52,893 nucleotides of DNA from CAKQOE01 sp051892195 (GTDB taxonomy: Bacteria > Bacillota > Clostridia > Peptostreptococcales > Anaerovoracaceae). A program made the translations under genes and the position numbers. Shown here piece by piece: positions 8,502 to 16,594 of this stretch; the stretch's first letter is position 1; each line of letters starts with the position of its first letter. The stretch covers positions 1-52,893 of the forward strand of contig JBJFFZ010000049.1 of assembly GCA_051892195.1 (NCBI GenBank). The letters are read 5' to 3'. The notes under the pieces are model-generated. The model was given only the letters and a program-made list of their open reading frames with translations. It made no database searches and was not told where the DNA came from.

Positions 8502-8795
8502 ATGGAAGATGAAAAGAAGCCCCTTTTTCAGTGCATTTTCATGCTGAAGGGGATGTTTAGAAATGTTGTTACAGCAGACAGCATCAGAGATCTTTACGAA
8601 AGGCTTTCCGGCACTTCTGTTGTAGAGGAAACAGATCTCTCTGCCATGACCGACGGCGAGATTCTTAAAAGCATCTATGACCAGTCCGTCCGCACCACCG
8701 GCCGTCTCACTGTATACAAGCTGAACGACAAATACGACGAGGACGATATCGCTGATTTTGATGACGACGAATACATCGTCTGCAGAGAACTGTAA
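8502..8795 (+). CDS. Small acidic protein of unknown function
   Basis: This 97-residue protein is not recognised. Starting at the ATG at 8502 (GGAG about 10 bases before it), it is soluble. The middle segment (SIRDLYERLSGTSVVEETDL, TDGEILKSIYDQSVR) looks helical. The C-terminal third is strongly acidic (DDIADFDDDEY). An in-frame ATG at 8370 would add a hydrophobic N-terminus, but the promoter maps inside that extension. The gene has its own promoter and its own terminator (8843-8877), so it is a monocistronic unit. It could be a small regulatory or adaptor protein; the sequence does not say which. Confidence 0.65.
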   Translation: MEDEKKPLFQCIFMLKGMFRNVVTADSIRDLYERLSGTSVVEETDLSAMTDGEILKSIYDQSVRTTGRLTVYKLNDKYDEDDIADFDDDEYIVCREL

Positions 8796-8842
8796 TACGT
8801 TCCGGGCCCCGGACTCCGGCCGGCCCGCTGTATGGGACGTTC

Positions 8843-8877
8843 CCGCATCCGGCATTTTCGGATGCGGTTTTTTCTTT
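8843..8877 (+). terminator. Rho-independent terminator of the small acidic gene
   Basis: A 9-bp stem (8843-8851 with 8859-8867, CCGCATCCG/CGGATGCGG) with a 7-base loop is followed by TTTTTTCTTTT. It separates the 8502 gene from the carD promoters. Confidence 0.9.
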
Positions 8878-8898
8878 TCAGGTTTGCTCTAACAGGTA

Positions 8899-8927
8899 TT
8901 GACAACGCGTATTTCTTATTATATTAT
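8899..8927 (+). promoter_or_regulatory. carD operon promoter P1
   Basis: A perfect TTGACA (8899-8904) is followed 17 bases later by TATTAT (8922-8927). The surrounding DNA is very AT-rich. This is the upstream member of a tandem pair. Confidence 0.75.
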
Positions 8928-8942
8928 TATAAATTTCTTCAG

Positions 8943-8972
8943 TTGACTAAATCCCAGGGGCTGTTATATAAT
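8943..8972 (+). promoter_or_regulatory. carD operon promoter P2
   Basis: TTGACT (8943-8948) and a perfect TATAAT (8967-8972) are 18 bases apart. Transcription would start about 20 bases before the carD ATG, giving a very short leader. Confidence 0.7.
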
Positions 8973-8997
8973 GACTCTGTAAATGGGAGGAAAGTCG

Positions 8998-9489
8998 ATG
9001 TTTTCAATAGGCGAAAAAATCTCATACCCGATGCATGGAGCCGGTATCATCGAAGGTATAGAGGAACAGATGATATTAGATGAAAAGAGGAGCTATTATG
9101 TTCTCAGAATGTCTTATGGCGGAATGAAGGTCATGGTTCCTGTATCAAACTCGAAAGAGGTAGGGGTGCGCCCTGTCATCGATGAGCCAAAGCTTCAGGA
9201 TGTTCTGAGGGAGCTGGGGTCCGAGCCTACGCCGATGCAGTCCAACTGGAACAAGCGCAGCAGAGAAAACATGGACAAGCTCAAGACCGGAGATCTGGTC
9301 CTTGTGGCAGATGTTGTCCGCAACCTGATGTGGTCTGACCGCAAAAAGAAATTATCCACCGGAGAGAAGAAAATGCTCACCAATGCGCGCCACCTGCTGG
9401 TAAGTGAGATGGTTCTCGTGCGGGGCATTTCTGCCGATGAGGCAGAGCAGCTGATCAACGACACGGTGTTTAAGGAGCCGGAGGACTGA
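8998..9489 (+). CDS. CarD family transcriptional regulator
   Basis: CarD/CdnL proteins bind the RNA polymerase beta subunit through an N-terminal RID (Tudor-like) domain and stabilise open complexes, notably at rRNA promoters. The 163-residue protein starts MFSIGEKISYPMHGAGII, the typical RID beginning. The C-terminal helical DNA-binding part contains KKLSTGEKKMLTNARHLL. I chose the ATG at 8998 because GGAGG precedes it by 7 bases; an ATG at 8983 has no site. It leads an operon with yacL and ispDF, an arrangement also common in Actinobacteria (carD-ispD-ispF). Confidence 0.92.
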   Translation: MFSIGEKISYPMHGAGIIEGIEEQMILDEKRSYYVLRMSYGGMKVMVPVSNSKEVGVRPVIDEPKLQDVLRELGSEPTPMQSNWNKRSRENMDKLKTGDLVLVADVVRNLMWSDRKKKLSTGEKKMLTNARHLLVSEMVLVRGISADEAEQLINDTVFKEPED

Positions 9490-9536
9490 CCCTGTTTACA
9501 AAACTGAATACTAAAGGAAAGGAGGTAGATAACCCT

Positions 9537-10652
9537 ATGTTTAAAAGATTCTATCGGGCACTGATCACACTTCTCGGGCTGTTGTGCGGGGCGGGTGTTT
9601 CATTTCTTTCTCTGTCGCTGCTGCAGCGGATTGAAGGCTTCGAAAAATTCCAGCTTCCTGTTTCCATCGGACTGTCTGCAGTTGTCATCATATCATTCGG
9701 AATTATTTTTTATTTTGTCGCGCCTTATATACAGCGCAGTCTTGAGGGAATGACCCGGGAGCTTGATTCGTCTCTCCAGAAAATTCCTCTCCGCGAATTT
9801 GTCTGGGGAACCATCGGTCTGCTTCTGGGCATTATTTTTGCCTTTCTGATCAGCCAGTTATGGGCCAGTATGAATATTCCGTTTTTAGGTATGGCCCTTT
9901 CGATTCTTGTCTATGTGATTCTGGGATATATGGGAATGCACGTTGCCAGCCGCAAATCCGGTGAACTGACTTCTGCGTTCCGCGGAATGGTGGCTTCCAA
10001 AGGCTCCGGCATCGCCCGGGGAGGCTCAAAAAAAGCCAACCGCGATCTTTCGCCGAAGATTCTGGACACCAGCGTCATCATCGACGGACGCATCGCTGAC
10101 ATTATGAAAACCGGTTTCATCGAAGGACAGATTGTGATTCCTGAGTTTGTGCTCAACGAACTGCGCCACATTGCGGATTCTTCCGATTCCCTGAAGCGGA
10201 ACCGGGGCCGCCGGGGTCTGGATATTCTGAACAGGATTCAGAGCCAGTACGGTGTGGAGATCTACAACACAGAAAGCGACAAAACCCTTCAGGCCATTCC
10301 GGAGGTGGATGTCAAGCTCCTGGAGCTTGCCGCAATCATGAACGGCAAGGTTGTTACAAACGATTACAACCTGAACAAGGTGGCCACCATCAAGGGAGTT
10401 CCTGTGCTCAACATCAACGAGCTGGCAAATATGCTGAAGCCTGTGGTTCTTCCGGGGGAAATCATGGAAGTGATTCCTGTGAAGGAAGGAAAGGAAAGCG
10501 AGCAGTCCCTGGCTTATCTGGACGACGGAACCATGATCGTCGTAGAGGATGGTCACGACTGTATCGGACAGGAGATTTCCGTAACAGTCACCAGCGTTCT
10601 GCAGACCTCTGCAGGCCGTATGATCTTCGCCAGGGTCAGAGGCAGAAATTAA
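9537..10652 (+). CDS. PIN-TRAM domain membrane protein (YacL-like)
   Basis: The 371-residue protein has four predicted membrane helices (about 7-29, 42-62, 90-110, 114-134), then a cytoplasmic PIN nuclease-like domain. Acidic residues fit a PIN active site: D177 (ILDTSVIIDGR), E208 (LNEL), D258 and D276 (VTNDYNLN). A TRAM RNA-binding domain closes the protein (about 305-371). Members are widespread in Bacillota beside ispD; their substrates are not settled. AAAGGAGG lies before the ATG. The next gene starts 26 bases downstream, which fits one transcript. Confidence 0.9.
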   Translation: MFKRFYRALITLLGLLCGAGVSFLSLSLLQRIEGFEKFQLPVSIGLSAVVIISFGIIFYFVAPYIQRSLEGMTRELDSSLQKIPLREFVWGTIGLLLGIIFAFLISQLWASMNIPFLGMALSILVYVILGYMGMHVASRKSGELTSAFRGMVASKGSGIARGGSKKANRDLSPKILDTSVIIDGRIADIMKTGFIEGQIVIPEFVLNELRHIADSSDSLKRNRGRRGLDILNRIQSQYGVEIYNTESDKTLQAIPEVDVKLLELAAIMNGKVVTNDYNLNKVATIKGVPVLNINELANMLKPVVLPGEIMEVIPVKEGKESEQSLAYLDDGTMIVVEDGHDCIGQEISVTVTSVLQTSAGRMIFARVRGRN

Positions 10653-10678
10653 TCTATGGCGGATGAGGGCTGTATCCC

Positions 10679-11884
10679 ATGTATAAAGACAGAAAAACAG
10701 CGGTGATCATAGCCGCAGCCGGATCCGGCCGCCGGATGGGCGGCGGCATCAATAAACAGTATATCAACATAGCGGGTATGCCTGTGCTTGCCCGCTCTGT
10801 CTTGGTTTTTGAAGAAAATCCCCACATCCACGAGATCGTTCTTGTGGTCCGTCCCGGTGAGGAGGACCTGTGCCGCAGAAAGATCGTGGAGCCTTACGGG
10901 TTTAAAAAGGTTTCCGCCGTCATCGGCGGCGGGGCCCAGCGGCAGGACTCCGTCCATGCCGCTTTAAAAATCCTTTCCCCTGACGTGGAGCTGGTGCTGA
11001 TCCACGACGGAGCAAGGCCGCTGGTATCCCAGCAGGTGGTGGAACAGGTGGTGGCAGCCGCAGCCCAGTACGGAGCTGCTGTTCCGGCCATTCCTGTAAA
11101 GGACACCATCAAGACCGTTGCCGCTGCAGGGGACAGCGGAGCTGTCGTCACCGGAACCCCGGTGCGCAGCACCCTTCGCGCCGTCCAGACGCCTCAGGGA
11201 TTTCACCGGGACATTTTAGAGCGGGCATTTGAGGCCTGCAAGGACACATCGTCTATTACCGATGATTCTTCTCTGGTGGAGGCCCTGGGCATTGCGGTGC
11301 GTGTGACAGAGGGTGAAGAGCGGAATCTCAAGATCACCACGCCGGAGGATGTGGAACGGGCGGAGCAGCTTCTGAAGCGGTCCGGAACCCCGCTGCCCCT
11401 GACGGGCATACCGCGGACAGGGACGGGCTTTGATGTGCACGCCTTTGCGCCGGACAGAAAGCTGATTTTAGGAGGGGTGGAAATCCCTCACACCCAGGGA
11501 CTGCTGGGGCACTCCGATGCGGACGTTCTGCTCCACGCGGTGATGGATGCGCTTTTAGGAGCCGCCTGTCTGGGGGACATCGGAAAGCATTTTCCCGACA
11601 GCGATCCTGCCTACAAGGGGATCAGCAGTCTGCTGCTTCTGGAACACACCGGCAGGCTTTTACAGGAGCACGGATGGGCCATTGTCAATATCGATGCCAC
11701 TGTGATTGCCCAGCGCCCGAAGATCGCACCGTACATCGGACAGATGAAGAAAAATATGGCTCAGGTATTGAAAATATCTGAATCACAGATTAATATAAAG
11801 GGTACGACTACGGAACGGCTGGGTTTTACCGGCCGGGAGGAAGGAATTGCAGCCCAGGGGGCTGTTTCCATCGTACAGTTTTAG
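10679..11884 (+). CDS. ispDF: Bifunctional IspD-IspF (MEP isoprenoid pathway)
   Basis: This is a natural fusion of two non-consecutive MEP-pathway enzymes. Residues 1 to about 235 are IspD, which joins CTP and MEP: nucleotide-binding IIAAAGSGRRMGGGINKQY at the start, and VLIHDGARPLVS near residue 105. Residues from about 245 are IspF, which forms MEcPP: metal-binding GTGFDVHAF, then GLLGHSDADVLLHAVMDAL, and GDIGKHFPDSDPAYKG. Its 401 residues equal the sum of the two enzymes. An in-frame stop lies shortly upstream, so the ATG at 10679 is the likely start, although its ribosome site is modest (GAGGG). Both active sites look intact. Confidence 0.95.
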   Translation: MYKDRKTAVIIAAAGSGRRMGGGINKQYINIAGMPVLARSVLVFEENPHIHEIVLVVRPGEEDLCRRKIVEPYGFKKVSAVIGGGAQRQDSVHAALKILSPDVELVLIHDGARPLVSQQVVEQVVAAAAQYGAAVPAIPVKDTIKTVAAAGDSGAVVTGTPVRSTLRAVQTPQGFHRDILERAFEACKDTSSITDDSSLVEALGIAVRVTEGEERNLKITTPEDVERAEQLLKRSGTPLPLTGIPRTGTGFDVHAFAPDRKLILGGVEIPHTQGLLGHSDADVLLHAVMDALLGAACLGDIGKHFPDSDPAYKGISSLLLLEHTGRLLQEHGWAIVNIDATVIAQRPKIAPYIGQMKKNMAQVLKISESQINIKGTTTERLGFTGREEGIAAQGAVSIVQF

Positions 11885-11902
11885 TTTAGGAGGAAATTCG
11901 AC

Positions 11903-13648
11903 ATGAAAATGTCAAAGATGTATATGCGGACGCTCCGGGAGGTTCCTGCAGAGGCAGTGCTGCCGAGTCATATATTCATGCTGCGTGCAGGGCTGATCCG
12001 CAAGCTGGTTTCCGGCGTATACGGCTTTATGCCTCTGGGTTCCAGAGTGCTGCACAAGGTAGAAAATATCATCCGCGAAGAGATGGATGCCGCCGGGGGT
12101 CAGGAAATCCTCATGTCCGCGCTCCAGCCTGCGGAGCTCTGGCAGGAATCCGGCCGCTGGTCCGCCTACGGACCGGAAATGTGGAGAGTGCGTGACAGAA
12201 ACGACAGAGAATTCTGCCTTGGACCTACCCACGAAGAAATCTTTACGGATATTATCCGCAACGAAGTAAGCTCCTATCGCCAGCTTCCTGTAAATCTCTA
12301 CCAGATTCAGACAAAGTACAGAGATGAAGCGCGGCCGCGCTTCGGACTCCTGCGGAGCCGTGAATTCGTCATGAAGGATGCTTATTCGTTTGACAGAGAT
12401 GAAGCAGGACTGGATGCAAGCTATAAGAACATGTATGACGCTTATACGCGGATCTTCACCCGTCTGGGACTGGACTTCCGCCCGGTACAGGCAGATACCG
12501 GCGCCATCGGCGGCGACGGCTCTCACGAGTTCACCGCGCTGACCGAAAACGGAGAGAGCAAGATTGTTTACTGCACATCCTGCGATTACGCTGCCACTGA
12601 CGAACGGGCCGAATGCATCGACGCTGCGCCTTCAGAGGAAGAAATGCTTCCTGTGGAGGAAGTGGAAACTCCGGGAACAAAGACCATCGAGGCTGTTGCA
12701 GATTACCTGGGTCTGGACAGGAAGCAGACCATCAAGGCTCTGCTGTTTGAGACCTATGATGACGACTACAAGGTGAACGGTTATGTGGCTGCATTTGTCC
12801 GGGGAGACAGAGAGGTCAACGAGATCAAGATCGTCAATGCCCTGGATATTCCGGAGCACGCACTGGCTATGGCCGATGAGGAAAAGATGTCTGCCGCTAC
12901 AGGCTGTGTAGGCGGATTTACAGGTCCGGTAGGCCTGAAGAACTGCACAGTGATCGTGGACAGCGAGCTCACCGGTCTGAAGAATCTCTGCGCAGGTGCC
13001 AACAAGCCGGACCACCACCTGAAAAACGTAAACTACGGCCGCGACTACACTGCGGATATCGTGACAAATATCAAGATGATCGCAGAAGGCGATCCTTGTC
13101 CTGTGTGCGGAGCTCCGGTTGCCTTCAAGCGGGGCATCGAGGTGGGACAGGTATTCAAGCTCGGCACAAAGTACAGCAAGCCGATGGGTGCAGTCTACAA
13201 GGACGAAAACCAGGAAGAACACGACATCGTGATGGGCTGCTACGGAATCGGCGTAACCCGCTCCATGGCTGCCATCGTGGAACAGTGCCACGATGACAAC
13301 GGAATCATCTGGCCTGTGACGGTTGCCCCGTATCACGTGATCATTACCATCGTCAAGATTACCGACGAAGCCCAGACAGCGCTTGCCGACCGGCTGGAAG
13401 CAGAGCTCACAGCAAAGGGCGTGGAGGTCATGGTGGATGACAGAGACGAACGGGCAGGCGTAAAATTCAAGGATGCAGACCTGATCGGTATTCCTGTAAG
13501 AATCACAGTAGGAAAAAAGGCCGGAGACGGTCTTGTAGAATATAAGCTCAGAGCAGGCGGCGATGTGGAAGAACTCACCGCAGAAGAAGCAGTTGCAAAG
13601 GCTTCTGACTACGTGCTTTCCGCTCTGAACGCGCACAAAAACCAGTAA
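11903..13648 (+). CDS. proS: Proline-tRNA ligase (bacterial type, with editing domain)
   Basis: ProRS charges tRNA-Pro. The 581-residue length fits the bacterial type, which carries a YbaK-like editing insertion between motifs 2 and 3 that deacylates Ala-tRNA-Pro. Class II features are MPLGSRVLHKVENIIREEM (motif 1), RDEARPRFGLLRSREFVMKD (motif 2) and GIGVTRSMAAIVEQ (motif 3). The insertion spans roughly residues 230-390. The C-terminal anticodon domain includes VMVDDRDERAGVKFKDADL. AGGAGG precedes the ATG, 18 bases after the ispDF stop. Confidence 0.97.
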   Translation: MKMSKMYMRTLREVPAEAVLPSHIFMLRAGLIRKLVSGVYGFMPLGSRVLHKVENIIREEMDAAGGQEILMSALQPAELWQESGRWSAYGPEMWRVRDRNDREFCLGPTHEEIFTDIIRNEVSSYRQLPVNLYQIQTKYRDEARPRFGLLRSREFVMKDAYSFDRDEAGLDASYKNMYDAYTRIFTRLGLDFRPVQADTGAIGGDGSHEFTALTENGESKIVYCTSCDYAATDERAECIDAAPSEEEMLPVEEVETPGTKTIEAVADYLGLDRKQTIKALLFETYDDDYKVNGYVAAFVRGDREVNEIKIVNALDIPEHALAMADEEKMSAATGCVGGFTGPVGLKNCTVIVDSELTGLKNLCAGANKPDHHLKNVNYGRDYTADIVTNIKMIAEGDPCPVCGAPVAFKRGIEVGQVFKLGTKYSKPMGAVYKDENQEEHDIVMGCYGIGVTRSMAAIVEQCHDDNGIIWPVTVAPYHVIITIVKITDEAQTALADRLEAELTAKGVEVMVDDRDERAGVKFKDADLIGIPVRITVGKKAGDGLVEYKLRAGGDVEELTAEEAVAKASDYVLSALNAHKNQ

Positions 13649-13670
13649 GACAATTGATGGAGGAATTTTT

Positions 13671-14156
13671 ATGAAAAAGTTTACGATCGAAATGGAAAAG
13701 GGCGGCATCATGACCGGCGAGCTTTATCCTGAAATCGCACCGATCACAGTAGCAAACTTCGAAAAGTTAGCCAATGAAGGCTTCTACGACGGTCTGATTT
13801 TCCACAGAGTCATTCCTGGATTTATGATTCAGGGCGGCGACCCGACAGGAACAGGCATGGGCGGTTCCCTGGAAAACATCAAGGGCGAATTTGCCACAAA
13901 CGGCTTCAAGAACGACCTGAAGCACACAAGAGGCGTTCTCTCCATGGCCCGCTCTCAGAGACCGAACTCAGCAAGCTCACAGTTCTTCATCATGGTGGAG
14001 GACTCTCCGCACCTGGACGGCATGTACGCAGCCTTCGGAAAGGTAACCGAAGGTATGGAAGTCGCTGACGAAATCGTTGAAGTAAAAAGAGACGTTCGCG
14101 ACAAACCGCGTGAGGATCAGGTAATGAAGTCCATCCGCGTTGAAGATGTGGAATAA
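13671..14156 (+). CDS. Cyclophilin-type peptidyl-prolyl isomerase
   Basis: The enzyme catalyses cis-trans isomerisation of proline peptide bonds. The 161-residue protein has the cyclophilin core: FHRVIPGFMIQGGDPTGTG with the catalytic Arg in HRV, SMARSQRPNSASSQFFI with QFF, and HLDGMYAAFGKVTEGMEV. There is no signal peptide, so it is cytoplasmic. It follows proS by 22 bases with GGAGG at its start, and a strong terminator follows, so it ends the carD operon. Confidence 0.95.
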   Translation: MKKFTIEMEKGGIMTGELYPEIAPITVANFEKLANEGFYDGLIFHRVIPGFMIQGGDPTGTGMGGSLENIKGEFATNGFKNDLKHTRGVLSMARSQRPNSASSQFFIMVEDSPHLDGMYAAFGKVTEGMEVADEIVEVKRDVRDKPREDQVMKSIRVEDVE

Positions 14157-14197
14157 TCATCCCCGCCGATTCATAAAAAAGCAAAAAATAATTCCAG

Positions 14198-14232
14198 AGA
14201 CACACGCAGGGTTTCCTCCGTGTGTCTTTTTT
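14198..14232 (+). terminator. Rho-independent terminator of the carD-ppi operon
   Basis: A 9-bp stem (14198-14206 with 14219-14227, AGACACACG/CGTGTGTCT) with a 12-base loop is followed by a run of T. Confidence 0.9.
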
Positions 14233-14277
14233 CTTCCCCGGACATTCCACATTTTCATCACATACCCGCCATAAACA

Positions 14278-14286
14278 TGTTATAGT
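14278..14286 (+). promoter_or_regulatory. Possible extended -10 promoter of the two-component operon
   Basis: TGTTATAGT is an extended -10 element (TG, one base, TATAGT) about 90 bases before the response regulator start. No convincing -35 box is seen 17 bases upstream, so this is tentative. Confidence 0.4.
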
Positions 14287-14373
14287 ATTACAGTTGGCAA
14301 TACACATATGCGTCCGGCCCGCCGGACTTCAAGAATAAAAAACTTCAATACTGAAAAAAGGAAGGTAAAATCT

Positions 14374-15054
14374 ATGGTGAAACTGCTGATCGTTGACGAC
14401 GAAGAAAAGATCCGCGAAGTTGTACGGGAATACGCAGAATTCGCAGGCTACGAGGTGACAGAGGCTGCAGACGGCCGGGAGGCCGTGTCCCTTTGCAGGA
14501 TCAATGATTTTGACATTATCATTATGGATATTATGATGCCGAAGCTGGACGGTTTTTCTGCATGCAAGGAAATCCGCAAGGAAAAGAACACGCCGATTAT
14601 CATGATGTCCGCCCGCAGCGAGGAGTACGACAAGCTCTTCGGCTTTGAGCTGGGAATCGACGACTATGTGACAAAGCCATTCAGTCCAAAGGAGCTCATG
14701 GCAAGAGTCAATGCAGTCCTGGCCCGCTCAGCTCCGGCTCCAAAGGAGGAGGAATCCTCCGTTCTCTCCTTTTCCGGCCTTTCCATCGATATTCCGGGCA
14801 GAAGCGTCTCCGTGGACGGCGCAAAAATCGAGCTGACTCCGAAGGAATACGACCTTCTGTTTTACCTTGTGGAAAATAAAAACATCGCCCTGTCCAGAGA
14901 TAAGCTGCTCCGTGACGTATGGGGCTACGATTTCTTTGGAGATGACCGGACCATCGACACCCACATCAAAAACCTGAGAAACAATCTCGGGCCTTACAGA
15001 GATATGATCGTTACACTCAGAGGGGTGGGATACAAATTTGAAACTCAGAAATAA
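14374..15054 (+). CDS. OmpR/PhoB-family response regulator
   Basis: The 226-residue protein has an N-terminal receiver domain with the acidic pair at D8-D9, phosphoacceptor D52 (IIIMDIMMPKLDG) and conserved K101 (DYVTKPFSPKEL). A C-terminal winged-helix DNA-binding domain follows (about 130-225, LTPKEYDLLFYLVENKNIAL, GVGYKFE). I chose the ATG at 14374 because AAGGAAGG precedes it; an upstream ATG in the same frame lacks a site. It overlaps the kinase gene by 17 bases. The regulated genes are not evident from the neighbourhood. Confidence 0.93.
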   Translation: MVKLLIVDDEEKIREVVREYAEFAGYEVTEAADGREAVSLCRINDFDIIIMDIMMPKLDGFSACKEIRKEKNTPIIMMSARSEEYDKLFGFELGIDDYVTKPFSPKELMARVNAVLARSAPAPKEEESSVLSFSGLSIDIPGRSVSVDGAKIELTPKEYDLLFYLVENKNIALSRDKLLRDVWGYDFFGDDRTIDTHIKNLRNNLGPYRDMIVTLRGVGYKFETQK

Positions 15055-16522
15055 TTTTCATTTCCGCACCCCGGTAAAAAAAACCTCCAGGGTAACCAGC
15101 AGCACCATCGGAAGCAGGCTTTTCCGGTACTTTGCCACGTTTTCTGTAACCATCATGCTGCTGCTGTGGCTTCTGCAGATTCTTTTTATGCAGACCTTTT
15201 ATCAGGAAATGAAACGCAACGAACTGGAAAAAATTGCGGAAACCATCGAGTCCGGATTTGGAACCGACAGCCTGTTTGATACTGTCATGAATCTCACCGG
15301 CCGGTCTGATCTTTACGTTCAGATCATGCAGGGGGATACGGTTGTGTTTGAAACCACCTCCGGCAATCCCGGGGACCGGATGAACCGCTTTGCAAGCACC
15401 TACGACTGTCAGCTTCTGAAGGACCGGCTGATTAACAGTGATCTGCAGTACACCGTTGTAAAGCTTACTTCAAAGAAGGGAGACAACAGCTCCGAGGCCA
15501 TGATCTACGCCTCAATCCTGGACGACGGAAGCAGTCTTCCCATGACCATAGGAGATCCCCGTACCTATCTGTTTATCTACTCCCCTCTGTCAGCAGTAGG
15601 TACCACCATCGATATTCTGGCCGAAATGCTGATTATCGTAACCGTGATCTCCATCGTTATCGCCCTTTTTATGTCCATCTTTATCTCCCGCCGTCTGGCC
15701 CGGCCTCTGCACAGCATCACAAAATCCGCAGCCAGCCTTGCCGAGGGAGATTACAGCACTGCATTTGACGGCAGCGGCTACGCAGAGACAGAGGAGCTTG
15801 CCGCAACCCTGAACTACGCTGCAGAGGAGCTTTCAAAATCAGACCGCCTGCAGAAGGATCTGGTGGCAAATGTTTCCCACGACCTTAAGACCCCGCTGAC
15901 CATGGTAAAGTCCTATGCCGAAATGATCCGGGATCTGTCCGGAGACAATCCGGAAAAGCGGAACCGGCATCTTCAGGTCATTATCAACGAAGCAGACCGG
16001 CTCAACGGTCTGGTGAACGATCTGACCCTGCTTTCCAAAATGCAGGCAAATGTGGATACGCCGGATCTTCAGCCTGTGGATCTTGCCTATCTTGCCAGGG
16101 AAACCATGGAAAGCTTCTCTCTTCATTCGGAGAAGGACGGGATCGATTTCAGGATGGAAACAGAAGGAGATACCACCGTCACAGCCGACGAAAAGAAAAT
16201 CCGTCAGGTCTTCTCCAACCTTGTGGGAAACGCTGTCCGGTATTCCGGCGAACAGAAAAACGAAGTGCTCATACGTCTGAAGGAGCTTCCTGACGCAGTC
16301 CGGTGCGAGGTCGCAGACCACGGACAGGGAATTCCGAAGGAAGAGCTGGAATCCATCTGGGACCGGTACTATCAGTCCAGCAGCAACCACAGCAGAACCA
16401 TGAAAGGCTCCGGTCTGGGGTTGTCTATTGTGAAGCAGATCTTTATCCAGCACAATGCCAGATACGGTGTGGAAAGCGTGGAAAACGAAGGCAGCACCTT
16501 CTGGTTTGAACTGAAAAAATAA
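15038..16522 (+). CDS. Membrane sensor histidine kinase
   Basis: The 494-residue kinase is the partner of the upstream regulator. A membrane helix at about 31-51 is followed by an extracellular sensor region (about 52-190) of no recognised fold. A second helix (about 193-215), a HAMP linker and the HisKA domain with phosphoacceptor H281 (NVSHDLKTPLTMVKSYAE) come next. The ATP-binding domain has the N box FSNLVGNAVRYS, DHGQGIP, and GSGLGLSIVKQ. The start is a TTG at 15038-15040, preceded by a G-rich ribosome site and overlapping the regulator stop by 17 bases; later ATGs would cut into the first membrane helix. Confidence 0.92.
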   Translation: MKLRNNFHFRTPVKKTSRVTSSTIGSRLFRYFATFSVTIMLLLWLLQILFMQTFYQEMKRNELEKIAETIESGFGTDSLFDTVMNLTGRSDLYVQIMQGDTVVFETTSGNPGDRMNRFASTYDCQLLKDRLINSDLQYTVVKLTSKKGDNSSEAMIYASILDDGSSLPMTIGDPRTYLFIYSPLSAVGTTIDILAEMLIIVTVISIVIALFMSIFISRRLARPLHSITKSAASLAEGDYSTAFDGSGYAETEELAATLNYAAEELSKSDRLQKDLVANVSHDLKTPLTMVKSYAEMIRDLSGDNPEKRNRHLQVIINEADRLNGLVNDLTLLSKMQANVDTPDLQPVDLAYLARETMESFSLHSEKDGIDFRMETEGDTTVTADEKKIRQVFSNLVGNAVRYSGEQKNEVLIRLKELPDAVRCEVADHGQGIPKEELESIWDRYYQSSSNHSRTMKGSGLGLSIVKQIFIQHNARYGVESVENEGSTFWFELKK

Positions 16523-16531
16523 CACATGCTG

Positions 16532-16566
16532 CAGGGCGGACACGCGATGGCCCGCCCTGTTTTTTA
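16532..16566 (+). terminator. Terminator between histidine kinase and radA
   Basis: An 8-bp GC-rich stem (16532-16539 with 16552-16559, CAGGGCGG/CCGCCCTG) is followed by six T residues. It lies directly after the kinase stop and before the radA ribosome site. Confidence 0.85.
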
Positions 16567-16594
16567 CAAAAAAAGAAGTAAGGAGGGATGCATC

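Noticed and set aside
12632..13711. A 359-codon minus-strand frame opposite proS
   Set aside because: Shadow of proS; the composition is rich in His/Cys/Val as expected for antisense frames and there is no start signal.
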